A DNA stretch of 64,000 nt, from the NCBI GenBank assembly GCA_900751885.1, contig CAADTH010000064.1, positions 186,001 to 250,000 on the forward strand, in the 5' to 3' direction. The stretch comes from Clostridia bacterium (GTDB lineage: Bacteria > Bacillota > Clostridia > UBA1381). Numbering within the stretch: the stretch's first letter is position 1; each line of letters begins with the position of its first letter. This document shows positions 1 through 9,389 of the stretch, in pieces. Under the pieces are notes generated by a model. The model was not told where the DNA came from. It worked only from the letters and a program-made list of their open reading frames with translations, and made no database searches. Both the position numbers and the translations under genes were made by a program.

Positions 1-73
1 CTGTTATGACGGTGATGGATACAATCAAAAGGACAAACATCGTCACAATTTTCCCCTGTATGCTCTTAAACAT
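1..73 (-). CDS. walK: Sensor histidine kinase WalK/VicK, N-terminal fragment
   Basis: Only the first 24 codons lie in the window; the gene runs off the left edge. The start ATG at 73 is preceded by a GGGG-type ribosome binding site. The visible peptide begins MFKSIQGKIV and continues into a hydrophobic segment (MFVLLIVSITVIT), which is how the first membrane helix of WalK-type sensor kinases starts. It begins 11 bp after the stop of the WalR-like response regulator, the usual walRK order. Calling it the cognate kinase of the essential cell-wall stress system rests mainly on this position; the kinase domains are outside the window. Confidence 0.7.
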   Translation of the reverse strand, partial: MFKSIQGKIVTMFVLLIVSITVIT

Positions 74-84
74 GATAATCCCCT

Positions 85-780
85 TTATTTATTAAAGTAG
101 TACCCAACACCCCGTTTGGTGATGATATAGGCAGGGGAACTTGGATCGTCCTCAATTTTTTCACGCAGACGCCGAACCGTTACATCGACCGTACGCACAT
201 CGCCGTAATATTCATACCCCCACACGTTTTCCAAAAGATGTTCGCGGGAAAAAATTTTCCCCGACTGCATTGCCAAGAATTTTAATAGTTCAAATTCACG
301 AAGAGTGACATCGATTACTTCGTTATTTTTTCTGACCTCATACCGCTCTAGATTGATGGAGAGTGCGCCAAAGGTCAGAATATTTTCATCCACTTCCTCT
401 TCTGCCGCCTTGTCGATTGAGGTACGGCGCAGATTCGCCTTGACGCGCGCGGCAAGCTCCCTGATTGAAAATGGCTTCGTCATGTAATCATCCGCTCCCA
501 GCTCCAATCCCAGAACCTTGTCCACTTCCTCCTCGCGCGCCGTGAGCATAATAATTGGCGTTGCCATTTTTTCCCGTATTTTTCGACATACCTCGAACCC
601 ATCCATCTTTGGAAGCATGACGTCCAAAAGTATCAAATCAGGTGATTGCGTGAGTGCCAATTCAAGCCCCGCTTCTCCGTCATATGCTTCCAGCACGGAA
701 TAACCTTCTTTTTCCAAATTGAACTTTAATATACCGACAATTGGTTGTTCGTCTTCAATTACTAAGACACGATAATCCAT
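85..780 (-). CDS. walR: OmpR-family response regulator WalR/VicR
   Basis: This is a 231-residue DNA-binding response regulator. The N-terminal receiver domain has the acidic pair in VIEDEQ, phospho-acceptor Asp53 in LLDVMLPKMDG, the Thr of MLTARE and the Lys of TKPFS. The C-terminal winged-helix domain ends in the typical VRRLREKIEDDPSSPAYI...RGVGYYF. The family (WalR/YycF/VicR) controls cell-wall hydrolases and envelope homeostasis in Firmicutes. An upstream in-frame ATG at 801 exists, but GGAAGG sits nine bases before the ATG at 780, so I use 780. A kinase start follows directly. WalR rather than PhoP is inferred from sequence flavour and neighbour. Confidence 0.9.
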   Translation of the reverse strand: MDYRVLVIEDEQPIVGILKFNLEKEGYSVLEAYDGEAGLELALTQSPDLILLDVMLPKMDGFEVCRKIREKMATPIIMLTAREEEVDKVLGLELGADDYMTKPFSIRELAARVKANLRRTSIDKAAEEEVDENILTFGALSINLERYEVRKNNEVIDVTLREFELLKFLAMQSGKIFSREHLLENVWGYEYYGDVRTVDVTVRRLREKIEDDPSSPAYIITKRGVGYYFNK

Positions 781-816
781 TTTTATACACCTTCCGCCCA
801 TTTATTTAACGGTACT

Positions 817-845
817 ATTTTATCAGATAACACTTCCGACTGCAA
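817..845 (-). promoter_or_regulatory. Sigma-A promoter of walRK
   Basis: On the minus strand TTGCAG (840-845) and TAAAAT (817-822) are separated by exactly 17 bp and lie about 40 bp before the walR start. This is a good vegetative promoter match. Confidence 0.65.
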
Positions 846-951
846 GGGAAAAATTACAGATTGCTTAAAAATTCTAGAAAGTCCTAGCAATATCAAATGG
901 AATATGATACAATTAATTTTGTATGTGAATATCTCGGAAAGGAAGGTTGAT

Positions 952-3504
952 ATGGCAACTGTTACGAAAAAAACAGCTCCCACAAGGAAAAAACAGACGA
1001 CGAGAAGAACCAGTACGCGCAAAAAAAAGAAAACAGCAAATTACAGCGCTTACATCATTGCGAATATCGTTATTGCATTGCTGTTTGCTGTTTTTTTGTA
1101 TACCAGTGCGACGGGAGTGCTTGGAAAGACAATTCGCGATGCACTTTTAGGCTTTTTTGGAAGCTGTGCGTACATAATTCCTCTCATGGCAGTGGGAACA
1201 ACAATTTATATGTCCCGGCAGAAGAATATCTCCCGCTTTTTTGTAAAAATTATTCTTTGTCTGATTCTGTTGTCGCTTCTCAGCGCATTTGTCCATCTGT
1301 GTGGAAAAAATATATATGATATGTATTCCGCCTACACCTATGGAGAGCTTGGATACGGCGGAGGACTGGTCGGAGCTGTCATTTCAACCAATCTATATAA
1401 GCTCGTCGGACGGATTGCTTCTATGATTATGGTATTTGCGGCAATTGTCGTGACATGTAGTATTCTGATTCGAATATCCATTGTCCATGCTGTGGGAACA
1501 TTTTTCAGTGGTTTTTTTGAGGAAATGCGTTCTGTTGAGCAGGTGGACACCTCGGAGGTTGGGAATAAAGCGGGGAAGAAGGCAAAAAAAGCGAAAAAGG
1601 CTGTAGAAAAGCAAGTAATCAATGTTCAGAATATTATGGAGGAGGCTCGTCTGCGTCCTTTAGAGAACGCAATTGACCTTCCTCTTGAAGTGCCAGGCAC
1701 AGCGCTGGTTGATACGCAGACGGGAGAAATTTTGTCTGAAACGCCAGAAAAAAAGAGAGGAAAGAAAAAAAGGAAAAAGGAAGAGCAGCCGCTTTCTGAA
1801 GATAGCGAAAAAGAAGTGATTTTAGACTCCAGCACACAAACACCTCCATGGGAGGATGTGTTTGTAGCTCCCCCTGATATGCCGGTGCAATCTCAAACTG
1901 TCTCTTTGCCTGAAATACAAAGCAATATTGATACGAAGCAAACACAAAAAAAAGCAGATACCATTTCAGGAACGGAACAGGAAAAGATGAATGACGAGCT
2001 TTCCAAGATGATGGACAAGCCGTCAGAGGAATATGTTTTCCCGCCGATTGATTTGTTGAATCATGGAACTGCATCTTCGCCGGACAGCCGCGCTACAATG
2101 AAGGAAACTGCAACGAAGCTGGTGGAAACGCTCAAAAGCTTTGGAGTGGAAGTAAAGCTGTTGCAGGTCACGCAGGGACCGACTGTCACGCGGTATGAAA
2201 TTCAGCCTAATATCGGAGTAAAGCTCAGCAAAATTGTAAATTTGGCGGATGATCTTGCATTAAATCTCGCGGTGTCAAATGTGTTGATTGCGCCGGTACC
2301 TGGGAAGGCGGCAATTGGCATCGAAGTGCCAAACAATGAGGTGTCGTCTGTTTCCGCCAGAGAGCTGATTGAATCGGATGAATTCCAAAAAGCAAAATCA
2401 AAGCTCGCGGTCGCGCTCGGAAAGGACATTGGCGGAAAGACAGTGGTCGGTGATATCGCGAAAATGCCTCACGTCCTCATTGCAGGTGCGACAGGCTCTG
2501 GTAAGAGTGTGTGTATCAATACACTGATTACCAGTATTCTCTATCATGCGCGTCCCGATGAGGTAAAGCTCATCATGGTTGACCCAAAGGTGGTAGAACT
2601 TGGCGTATACAATGGAATCCCACATCTGTTGATTCCTGTTGTCACAGACCCAAAGCGTGCCGCAGGGGCGCTAAACTGGGCAGTACAGGAAATGATGAAG
2701 CGGTATGACTTGTTTGCGGAAACAAAGGTGCGAAACCTCTCCGGCTATAACACACTCATGAAGAAAACAGGTGGAGAAAAGCTTCCACAGCTGGTTATCA
2801 TCATCGATGAGCTTGCCGATTTGATGATGGTTGCCGCAAAAGAGGTCGAGGATTACGTCTGTCGTCTGGCACAGCTTGCCCGCGCGGCTGGAATTCATCT
2901 TGTCATTGCCACTCAAAGACCGTCTGTCGATGTCATCACAGGATTAATCAAAGCAAATATTCCATCCAGAATCGCTTTTTCTGTATCAAGCCAGGTTGAC
3001 AGCCGTACCATTCTCGATAAGGGCGGCGCGGAAAAGCTGTTAGGACGCGGTGATATGCTCTATGCACCGTCTGGTGCGCCGACACCGCAGAGAGTGCAGG
3101 GCGCGTTTGTATCGGATGAGGAGATAGAAAATATCGTAGGATTTTTAAAAGAGCATTCGGAAGAAAATTCTTATAGCGAGGATTTGGCAGAGCATATCGA
3201 GCGCTGTTCGTCCGGCGAGGGGCATCCGCCGGATGAACAGGAGGATGGAGACGAGCTTCTTCCTTCGGCAATTGAGCTTGCGGTGGAAGCAGGACAGATT
3301 TCCACCTCTATGATTCAGCGCCGCTTGAAGGTTGGGTACGCACGTGCCGGACGCATCATTGATCAGATGGAGATGCGCGGCATTATCAGCGGTGCGGACG
3401 GGAGTAAACCGCGTCAGGTTTACATGAGCAAGGATGAGTTTTTCGCGTCTGCATCTCAATCCCAGCCTCAGCAGGTAGCGGAAGAGGATGATGCAGAGGC
3501 ATAA
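952..3504 (+). CDS. ftsK: DNA translocase FtsK/SpoIIIE
   Basis: An 850-residue membrane-anchored hexameric DNA pump that moves chromosomal DNA through the division or sporulation septum. A basic Lys/Arg-rich N-terminus is followed by about four membrane helices (residues 30-190), a long charged and Pro/Gln-rich linker, and the RecA-like motor with Walker A GATGSGKS near residue 511 and Walker [11 protein letters not shown] near residue 615. The C-terminal 70-80 residues form the gamma winged-helix domain ([21 protein letters not shown]) that reads KOPS/SRS-type orienting sequences. I use the ATG at 952, which follows GGAAAGGAAGG, rather than the in-frame ATG at 904. FtsK and SpoIIIE cannot be told apart from sequence here. 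Confidence 0.95.
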   Translation: MATVTKKTAPTRKKQTTRRTSTRKKKKTANYSAYIIANIVIALLFAVFLYTSATGVLGKTIRDALLGFFGSCAYIIPLMAVGTTIYMSRQKNISRFFVKIILCLILLSLLSAFVHLCGKNIYDMYSAYTYGELGYGGGLVGAVISTNLYKLVGRIASMIMVFAAIVVTCSILIRISIVHAVGTFFSGFFEEMRSVEQVDTSEVGNKAGKKAKKAKKAVEKQVINVQNIMEEARLRPLENAIDLPLEVPGTALVDTQTGEILSETPEKKRGKKKRKKEEQPLSEDSEKEVILDSSTQTPPWEDVFVAPPDMPVQSQTVSLPEIQSNIDTKQTQKKADTISGTEQEKMNDELSKMMDKPSEEYVFPPIDLLNHGTASSPDSRATMKETATKLVETLKSFGVEVKLLQVTQGPTVTRYEIQPNIGVKLSKIVNLADDLALNLAVSNVLIAPVPGKAAIGIEVPNNEVSSVSARELIESDEFQKAKSKLAVALGKDIGGKTVVGDIAKMPHVLIAGATGSGKSVCINTLITSILYHARPDEVKLIMVDPKVVELGVYNGIPHLLIPVVTDPKRAAGALNWAVQEMMKRYDLFAETKVRNLSGYNTLMKKTGGEKLPQLVIIIDELADLMMVAAKEVEDYVCRLAQLARAAGIHLVIATQRPSVDVITGLIKANIPSRIAFSVSSQVDSRTILDKGGAEKLLGRGDMLYAPSGAPTPQRVQGAFVSDEEIENIVGFLKEHSEENSYSEDLAEHIERCSSGEGHPPDEQEDGDELLPSAIELAVEAGQISTSMIQRRLKVGYARAGRIIDQMEMRGIISGADGSKPRQVYMSKDEFFASASQSQPQQVAEEDDAEA

Positions 3505-3515
3505 AAGGAGCATTT

Positions 3516-5426
3516 ATGAAAAAAGGATTTCTCCCAATCTCCAAGGAGGACATGCAAAAGAGAAATTGGGACGCACTGGATTTTTTATATATTGTGGGCG
3601 AAGCATATGTAGACCATCCCAGCTTTGGTCATGCAATCATCTCACGGGTATTGGAGCATCATGGCTTTCGTGTGGGGATTATTTCGCTTCCGGATTGGCG
3701 CAATGCCGACGATTTTAAGCGGCTGGGGCGTCCAAGGCTCGGCGTACTGGTGTCGTCAGGAAACATTGACAGCATGGTCAATCACTATACGGCAAGCAAA
3801 AAGCGCCGCAGTGATGATGCTTATGCACCTGGAAACACATCCGGACAAAGACCGGACCGTGCTGTTATTGTGTATTGCAACCGTGTTCGGGAAGCGTTTG
3901 GAGATATTCCAATTTTAATTGGTGGGGTGGAGGCAAGCCTAAGGCGATTTGCACACTATGACTATTGGGATGATAAAATCCGGCGATCCATTCTGATGGA
4001 TAGCCGTGCAGATCTTCTCATGTATGGCATGGGGGAAAAGCAGATTGTCATGGTGGCACAGCAGCTCGCTTCGGGAGTACCTGTGAAACAGATTACCGAC
4101 ATACCGGGGACATGTTATCTGTCAAAAACAATGGAGGTGGAGGACGCTATCCTACTCCCAAGCTTTGAAAAATGCGTCGAGAGCAAGCGCGCTTATGCGG
4201 ATTCCTGCCGGATTCAATACTATGAGCAAAATCCATACATCGGCAAACCTCTAATCCAGCAGCATCAAGACCGTTTCTTAGTGCAAAATCCACCGATGCC
4301 GCCGCTTTCCACACGGGAGCTTGACCGCGTATATGCGCTTCCGTATGAAAAGACCTATCATCCGATTTATGAAAAGGATGGCGGTATCGAGGCAATCAGG
4401 GAAGTAAAATTCAGCTTAACAAGCTCACGGGGATGCTTTGGCGGCTGTAATTTCTGCGCGCTGGCATTCCATCAAGGACGTATCGTCACGGCAAGAAGTC
4501 AAAAATCGTTGATAGAAGAAGCAAAAAAAATGACGCATGATCCTGATTTTAAGGGATATATCCATGATGTCGGAGGTCCGACCGCAAACTTTCGCGCACC
4601 GGCATGTGACAAACAGCTCACATCAGGAGCATGTAAAAACAAGCAATGCCTTTATCCAAGACCATGCACCAACATGAATATTTCACATCGGGAATACCTG
4701 TCCCTTTTGCGGAAGCTGCGTGACATCGACGGAGTCAAAAAGGTATTTATCCGTTCGGGAATCCGCTTTGATTATCTCATCAACGATCCAGATGAAACCT
4801 TTTTTAGGGAGCTGTGCGAGCATCATGTCAGCGGACAGTTAAAGGTTGCTCCTGAACATATTTCCGACCATGTATTACAGTATATGGGCAAACCTGAAAA
4901 CAGCGTTTATAATCGGTTTTCCGATAAATTTTATCAAATAAATGAAAAGCTGGGAAAAAAGCAATATCTTGTCCCATATCTTATGTCCAGCCATCCGGGT
5001 AGTACCCTGCATGATGCGATTGCGCTTGCACAGTATCTCAAACAGCACCGCATGAATCCACAGCAGGTACAAGATTTTTATCCAACGCCGGGAACGATTT
5101 CAACGTGTATGTTTTACACAGGACTCGACCCGTTTACAATGAAAAAAGTCTACGTTCCAAAATCGCCGAAAGAAAAGGCAATGCAGAGGGCACTATTGCA
5201 GTTTCGAAACCCGATTCACTATGACTTGGTTTATGAAGCGCTGACGAAAGCCGGCCGTACAGACTTAATCGGCTATCAGGAGCGTTGTCTGATATTTCCA
5301 AGAAAACAATCTCGAGACACAAACGACAAGAGGAGGAGAGAATATGGCAAAAATACTAAGCGGAAAAGTGGTATCACAAAGAATCAAGGACGAGCTGAAA
5401 AAAGAGGTGGCAGACCTAAACGCTAA
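3516..5426 (+). CDS. YgiQ-family radical SAM protein
   Basis: A 636-residue member of the YgiQ (UPF0313) family of radical SAM proteins. The [4Fe-4S] motif CxxxCxxC is seen as CFGGCNFC starting at residue 307, followed by ALAFHQGR, and further family signatures ([30 protein letters not shown]) are present. The reaction of this family has not been established. AAGGAG precedes the ATG, 11 bp after ftsK. The C-terminal tail is very basic (KNTKRKSG...KRGGRPKR) and its last 83 bases overlap folD in another frame, so the tail may be weakly constrained. Confidence 0.9.
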   Translation: MKKGFLPISKEDMQKRNWDALDFLYIVGEAYVDHPSFGHAIISRVLEHHGFRVGIISLPDWRNADDFKRLGRPRLGVLVSSGNIDSMVNHYTASKKRRSDDAYAPGNTSGQRPDRAVIVYCNRVREAFGDIPILIGGVEASLRRFAHYDYWDDKIRRSILMDSRADLLMYGMGEKQIVMVAQQLASGVPVKQITDIPGTCYLSKTMEVEDAILLPSFEKCVESKRAYADSCRIQYYEQNPYIGKPLIQQHQDRFLVQNPPMPPLSTRELDRVYALPYEKTYHPIYEKDGGIEAIREVKFSLTSSRGCFGGCNFCALAFHQGRIVTARSQKSLIEEAKKMTHDPDFKGYIHDVGGPTANFRAPACDKQLTSGACKNKQCLYPRPCTNMNISHREYLSLLRKLRDIDGVKKVFIRSGIRFDYLINDPDETFFRELCEHHVSGQLKVAPEHISDHVLQYMGKPENSVYNRFSDKFYQINEKLGKKQYLVPYLMSSHPGSTLHDAIALAQYLKQHRMNPQQVQDFYPTPGTISTCMFYTGLDPFTMKKVYVPKSPKEKAMQRALLQFRNPIHYDLVYEALTKAGRTDLIGYQERCLIFPRKQSRDTNDKRRREYGKNTKRKSGITKNQGRAEKRGGRPKR

Positions 5427-6192
5427 GGGAATTCATCCGGGGCTTGCGGTGGTTATTGTCGGGGATGACCCTGCGAGCAGAGTCTATGTCAACAACAAAA
5501 AGAAAGCCTGCGCGGAGATTGGCATTCATTCCGAGGAATACGCGCTTCCGGCAGAGACGAGCCAGGAGGAGCTTTTAAAGCTTGTAGACACGCTTAACCG
5601 CAAAGACAGCATTTCTGGGATTTTGGTTCAGCTTCCGCTTCCGAAGCAGATTGACGAGGAAGCAGTGATTCAAGCGATTGACCCCAAAAAAGATGTGGAC
5701 GCATTCCATCCTGTCAATGTAGGAAAAATCATGGTTGGCAATTATGACTTTGTGCCATGTACCCCGGCAGGTGTCATGGAGCTAATCAAGGAGTCAGGCA
5801 TTGAAGTGGCTGGAAAAGAGTGTGTGGTGGTCGGGCGCAGTAACATTGTCGGAAAACCGCAGGCAATGCTGCTGCTTCATCAAAATGGTACCGTCACTAT
5901 CTGTCATTCTAAGACAAAGGATTTGGCAGAGACAACCCGGCGCGCAGACATTTTGGTTGTCGCAGTTGGGCGTCCTGAGATGATTATGGGTGATATGATA
6001 AAAGAAGGTGCTGTTGTAATTGATGTCGGAATGAACCGCCTGGAAAATAAAAAGCTTGTCGGGGATGTCCACTTTGAAAGCGCAGAAAAGGTGGCGGGAG
6101 CCATCACTCCTGTTCCTGGAGGCGTCGGACCGATGACCATTGCAATGCTGATGAAAAACACTGTAAAGGCGGCGCTCATTCAGGCGAAATAG
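5344..6192 (+). CDS. folD: Bifunctional methylenetetrahydrofolate dehydrogenase/cyclohydrolase
   Basis: FolD (282 residues) interconverts 5,10-methylene-, methenyl- and 10-formyl-tetrahydrofolate, using NADP(+) for the first step, and supplies one-carbon units for purines and fMet-tRNA. The catalytic YVNNKKKAC segment with its Lys, the [11 protein letters not shown] substrate loop, the GRSNIVGKP nucleotide-binding motif and the C-terminal [18 protein letters not shown] signature are all present at the usual length. AGGAGGAGA precedes the ATG. The start lies 83 bp inside the preceding radical SAM gene, which suggests translational coupling. Confidence 0.97.
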   Translation: MAKILSGKVVSQRIKDELKKEVADLNAKGIHPGLAVVIVGDDPASRVYVNNKKKACAEIGIHSEEYALPAETSQEELLKLVDTLNRKDSISGILVQLPLPKQIDEEAVIQAIDPKKDVDAFHPVNVGKIMVGNYDFVPCTPAGVMELIKESGIEVAGKECVVVGRSNIVGKPQAMLLLHQNGTVTICHSKTKDLAETTRRADILVVAVGRPEMIMGDMIKEGAVVIDVGMNRLENKKLVGDVHFESAEKVAGAITPVPGGVGPMTIAMLMKNTVKAALIQAK

Positions 6193-6224
6193 GAGTAGGA
6201 TAAAAGATGAAAAAGGAGACACAA

Positions 6225-6434
6225 ATGAATCATGAACTGAAACATATATTGACTCGGTTTTCAGAATCAGGCTGGGATTTAATTGATGCGCCGGCAAAGG
6301 ACTATCTAAATGGTACGGATAATACAGAGCAATTGATTGCGGCGATCAAGCAGGCGGACAAAGAATGCGGTAGCTGTGGCTGTGAATTTGACGCTATGTA
6401 TAAGCAAGCATTGGAGATTTTAGAAGCAGTATAA
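6225..6434 (+). CDS. Small conserved-looking protein with a CxxCxC motif
   Basis: A 69-residue protein with no assignable function. It is mostly helical and acidic and has one cysteine cluster, CGSCGCEFD, in its second half that could bind a metal or form a disulfide. AAGGAG stands six bases before the ATG at 6225; a second in-frame ATG at 6207 also has a usable AGGA, so the protein may carry six more residues (MKKETQ). It lies 32 bp after folD and before a strong terminator, so it is the last gene of this plus-strand run. The coding call rests on the ribosome binding site and position. Confidence 0.65.
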   Translation: MNHELKHILTRFSESGWDLIDAPAKDYLNGTDNTEQLIAAIKQADKECGSCGCEFDAMYKQALEILEAV

Positions 6435-6450
6435 TAAACGATTAGAGAGA

Positions 6451-6495
6451 AACGCCCTGTCTATGAAGCTTCATAGACAGGGCGTTATCTTTTTA
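6451..6495. terminator. Bidirectional intrinsic terminator
   Basis: A perfect 36-bp palindrome (18-bp arms, AACGCCCTGTCTATGAAG and its complement, no spacer) followed by ATCTTTTTAG. It separates the convergent folD run from mtaB. Confidence 0.9.
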
Positions 6496-6527
6496 GTTTA
6501 CGATAATTATGTTCTGTATACTAAATC

Positions 6528-7823
6528 TTATATGATACTTCCCTTAATGACATCGCCTTTGAGTTCGTCCAAACGAACCAAGCAAATTTGACCGGATAAA
6601 TCTTCGCTGGCAGGGCAGACTATCGTCATGTAGTTGCTGGTTTTTCCTTCAAAGTATCCATCCTTCGTATGAGACCACTGCTCAAACAGAACCGGCATGG
6701 TCATTCCAATAAAGCGGCTTAAAAAAGCATGGCGAGACTGTTTTGTGATTTGCGAAACCTGTTTGCTGCGCATCTCTTTTATCTGGGCTGAAATTTGGTC
6801 AGCCATACGGGCGGCAGGGGTTCCCTTTCTAGGCGAGTATTGAAAAATATGTGCATCGCTGAACGAAATTTCATCGACAAATGCCAATGTATCAGCAAAT
6901 TCCTCATCGGTTTCGCCAGGGAAGCCCACCATGATATCTGTGGTGATTGCAACATCAGGAAATACTTCTCTGAGTCCATCGACAATCGCTTTATAGCCTT
7001 TGGTTGTATATTTGCGGTTCATCCGCGCAAGTGTCTCATCACAGCCGCTCTGCAAAGACAGATGGAAATGATGGCATAGCTTATCGCAATCCTTTATTTT
7101 TGCCACAAAGGTTTCGTCGAGCGTCATCGGCTCGATGGAGCTTAACCGGATTCGCTTGACCGCATCGATTTGATTTGCCGCCAAAAGCAAATCAGACAGC
7201 GTGGTGTGTTCCAAATCCCTGCCATAAGACGCCACATGGATTCCAACAAATACAATCTCGCAAAATTTCTGTGAGACTTTTGTTACCTCCTCAATGATTT
7301 CATCCAAAGGGCGGCTGCGAACAGGACCGCGTGCATAGGGAATAATGCAGTACGAGCAAAATTGACTGCACCCATCTTGAATTTTGATGTAGGCGCGCGT
7401 TCGATTTTCGTATTGTGTGATGTGCAGGTGCTCGAAGGTATGATCGTGCAGAATGTCTCCAACCTTACAGACCGTCTCAGCCTTGTTCGCTTCTTCCACA
7501 AGTCGGACGATATCTGCTCTGTCCTTTGTGCCGATAACCAAATTGACGCCTTCGATTGAGGAGACCTGCTCCGGTGCAGTCTGTGCATAGCAGCCGGACA
7601 CAGCAATCAAGGCATCTGGATTATTTTTTCTGGCTCGGCGGATAATCTGACGGGATTTTCTGTCGCTCATATTGGTTACCGTACAGGTATTAATGACATA
7701 AATATCAGCAGGGGAGTCAAATTCTACAATTTGATATCCGCTTTTTTGAAACAATTCTGTCATTGCTTCTGTCTCATATTGATTCACCTTACAGCCTAAG
7801 GTGTAAAACGCAACTGTATTCAT
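6528..7823 (-). CDS. mtaB: tRNA t6A37 methylthiotransferase MtaB
   Basis: MtaB (431 residues) converts t6A37 to ms2t6A37 in tRNAs reading ANN codons. The N-terminal UPF0004 domain carries the three cysteines of the auxiliary cluster (TLGCKVNQYETE, NTCTVTN, SGCYAQ), the radical SAM core has CSQFCSYCIIPYARG, and a TRAM-like C-terminus ends the protein. The open frame extends 42 codons further upstream with a hydrophobic stretch, but AGAAAGGG precedes the ATG at 7823 and the conserved family start MNTVAFYTLGCKVNQ lies there, so the extension is rejected. Confidence 0.95.
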   Translation of the reverse strand: MNTVAFYTLGCKVNQYETEAMTELFQKSGYQIVEFDSPADIYVINTCTVTNMSDRKSRQIIRRARKNNPDALIAVSGCYAQTAPEQVSSIEGVNLVIGTKDRADIVRLVEEANKAETVCKVGDILHDHTFEHLHITQYENRTRAYIKIQDGCSQFCSYCIIPYARGPVRSRPLDEIIEEVTKVSQKFCEIVFVGIHVASYGRDLEHTTLSDLLLAANQIDAVKRIRLSSIEPMTLDETFVAKIKDCDKLCHHFHLSLQSGCDETLARMNRKYTTKGYKAIVDGLREVFPDVAITTDIMVGFPGETDEEFADTLAFVDEISFSDAHIFQYSPRKGTPAARMADQISAQIKEMRSKQVSQITKQSRHAFLSRFIGMTMPVLFEQWSHTKDGYFEGKTSNYMTIVCPASEDLSGQICLVRLDELKGDVIKGSII

Positions 7824-7890
7824 TTTGTACCCTTTCTGTGTATATAATTTAGTGATATTATATAAAATTTTAAAATAAAGTGCAAGAGTA

Positions 7891-7919
7891 TTGACTAAAA
7901 TAAAAAAAAGAGATATGAT
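7891..7919 (+). promoter_or_regulatory. Sigma-A promoter of the HPr-like gene
   Basis: TTGACT (7891-7896) and TATGAT (7914-7919) with a 17-bp A-rich spacer, about 55 bp upstream of the start codon. This is one of the best vegetative promoter matches in the window. Confidence 0.8.
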
Positions 7920-7973
7920 AAGAGCGATGGTATATTCATACAATACCACTTCATGATTAAGGAGGAAATAAAT

Positions 7974-8204
7974 ATGGAAACATTTAACCTAATGCTTAGT
8001 TCAATCAATGATGTAAAAGACTTCGTAAACATCGTAAACAAGTATGATTTCGATGTAGATTTGACATCCGGACGGTATGTTGTTGATGCAAAGTCAATCA
8101 TGGGTATTTTCAGCCTGGATTTGTCAAAACCAATCAAAGTTGAAGTACACTCAGATAATTGCAGCGCATTTGTCAATGAGTTAAAGAAGTTTATTGTTGA
8201 ATAG
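7974..8204 (+). CDS. HPr/Crh-like phosphocarrier-fold protein without the active-site His
   Basis: A 76-residue protein of the HPr fold. The region around residues 33-50 (SGRYVVDAKSIMGIFSLDL) matches the HPr segment that carries the regulatory serine, here Ser41. The segment that would hold catalytic His15 (GIHARP in true HPr) reads SSINDVKDFVNIVNK and has no histidine. It therefore cannot relay PEP-derived phosphate as HPr does. Like Bacillus Crh it could still be a substrate of HPr kinase and act in carbon regulation; that is inference. AGGAGG precedes the ATG at 7974. It is a single-gene unit with its own promoter and terminator, and its 3' region holds a hairpin repeat array. Confidence 0.85.
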   Translation: METFNLMLSSINDVKDFVNIVNKYDFDVDLTSGRYVVDAKSIMGIFSLDLSKPIKVEVHSDNCSAFVNELKKFIVE

Positions 8205-8208
8205 TAGG

Positions 8209-8410
8209 TCGGATATCTTTCCGATACTAATCAGTAGTTTTGCTATCGCAAAACCGCCCCCTATGGGGCGCCGGATATCTTTCCGATACTAATCAGTAGT
8301 TTTGCTATCGCAAAACCGCCCCCTATGGGGCGCCGGATGTCTTTCCGGTACTAGTCAGTAGTTTTGCTATCGCAAAACCGCCCCCTATGGGGCGCCGGAT
8401 GTCTTTCCGG
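8209..8410 (+). repeat. 62-bp tandem repeat, three full units plus a fourth partial, three hairpins each
   Basis: Units begin at 8209, 8271 and 8333, with a 16-bp partial at 8395; the period is exactly 62. Each unit folds as three small hairpins: (T/C)CGGA with TCCG(A/G) around a 6-base loop, GTTTTGC with GCAAAAC around TATC, and CGCCCC with GGGGCG around CTAT. Units 1 and 2 differ at one base; unit 3 differs by a few A-to-G changes. The closing pair of the first hairpin is T-A in unit 1, mismatched C-A in unit 2, and C-G in units 3 and 4. The array lies between the stop of the HPr-like gene and its terminator, so it should be transcribed as 3' UTR. Confidence 0.9.
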
Positions 8411-8428
8411 TACTAAAACCTAAAGCAT

Positions 8429-8466
8429 AAAACAGCTGTCTCAAATTGAGATAGCTGTTTTATTTT
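8429..8466. terminator. Intrinsic terminator shared by the HPr-like gene and rbgA
   Basis: Sixteen-base arms at 8429-8444 and 8446-8461 (AAAACAGCTGTCTCAA and its near-perfect complement with one G-U pair), A-rich before and T-rich after. It lies between convergent genes and can work in both directions. Confidence 0.85.
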
Positions 8467-8468
8467 AT

Positions 8469-9332
8469 CTAATTCATATATTCGTGCGGCAACTCCAGCG
8501 TCAGCTTCCCGATTTTTGCACTCCGAAGCTCATCGAGTACCATATTTGCCGCGCGCTCTGTGTCGGCTTCACCACCAGAAACCACAAACCCACGCTTTCG
8601 TGCTATCATCTCTAAGAGTTCATAGCCTTCTTTTCCTTGAATGTCCGTAAGCTTGTACCTTGTGCACAGTTCATCTGGATAGTTATCGCGCAGATATGCC
8701 AGAAGGGAATAGGATAAAAGCTCTGTATTGACCACCTCATCCTTGATTGCACCGGTATAGGCAAGGTTCTCGGCAAGATGCTGGTTTTCAAATTTTGGCG
8801 GCAGGATTCCCGGAGTATCCAACAGCTCCATATCTCCTCGAAGACGTATCCACTGCTTTCCGCGCGTCACCCCCGGTCTGTCACCTGTCTTTGTGCTTGC
8901 CTTGCCGGCAAGCCGGTTGATCAGACTCGATTTACCAACATTCGGAATACCGACCATCATGATTTTTACTGTGCGGTTTCGTCCCTTTTCACTGTCCCTT
9001 TCTATCTTGTCCTGAATGAGCGCCCGCGCCGCAGACGCGATTTTATTCACACCATATCCTGTCGCACAGCTTACCGCAATCACCTCAATGCCCTGTGTGC
9101 GATACCACTCCGCCCATTTTTGCGTACGGCTGGGGTCTGCAAGGTCATATTTGTTAAACACCACAAGACGCGGCTTATGTTTAATCATATCATCAAAATT
9201 TGGGTTTCGACCGGAATAGGGAATACGGGCATCTAGAATTTCCACCACTACATCAATCAGTTTTAGATTTTCCTCAATCAAACGGCGTGTTTTTGCCATA
9301 TGACCCGGATACCACTGCAGTGTATTTTGCAT
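8469..9332 (-). CDS. rbgA: Ribosome biogenesis GTPase RbgA (YlqF)
   Basis: RbgA (287 residues) is a GTPase for late assembly of the 50S subunit. It has the circularly permuted G-motif order of this family: the NKxD motif (FNKYDLAD) comes first, then the P-loop GIPNVGKSS near residue 130 and the G3 motif DTPGILPP. The start LQWYPGHMAKT is the family signature. AAGGAGGAG precedes the ATG. It lies directly downstream of lepB and rplS on the same strand, the usual rplS-lepB-rbgA neighbourhood in Firmicutes, where ribosome genes and signal peptidase are linked. Confidence 0.96.
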   Translation of the reverse strand: MQNTLQWYPGHMAKTRRLIEENLKLIDVVVEILDARIPYSGRNPNFDDMIKHKPRLVVFNKYDLADPSRTQKWAEWYRTQGIEVIAVSCATGYGVNKIASAARALIQDKIERDSEKGRNRTVKIMMVGIPNVGKSSLINRLAGKASTKTGDRPGVTRGKQWIRLRGDMELLDTPGILPPKFENQHLAENLAYTGAIKDEVVNTELLSYSLLAYLRDNYPDELCTRYKLTDIQGKEGYELLEMIARKRGFVVSGGEADTERAANMVLDELRSAKIGKLTLELPHEYMN

Positions 9333-9389
9333 TGTGCTCCTCCTTTGTAAACGAAAGAAAAAGGCGGCTTTATAGCTGCCTTTTCTCTC

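Noticed and set aside
783..1022. Minus-strand frame opposite the ftsK start
   Set aside because: Covers the walR promoter and the ftsK N-terminus; an artefact of the opposite strand.
7824..7949. 42-residue hydrophobic N-terminal extension of MtaB
   Set aside because: The family starts at MNTVAFYTLGC, which has its own ribosome binding site; the extension covers the intergenic promoter region.
8209..8410. CRISPR array
   Set aside because: The whole 62-bp unit repeats, with no variable spacers, and there are no cas genes nearby.
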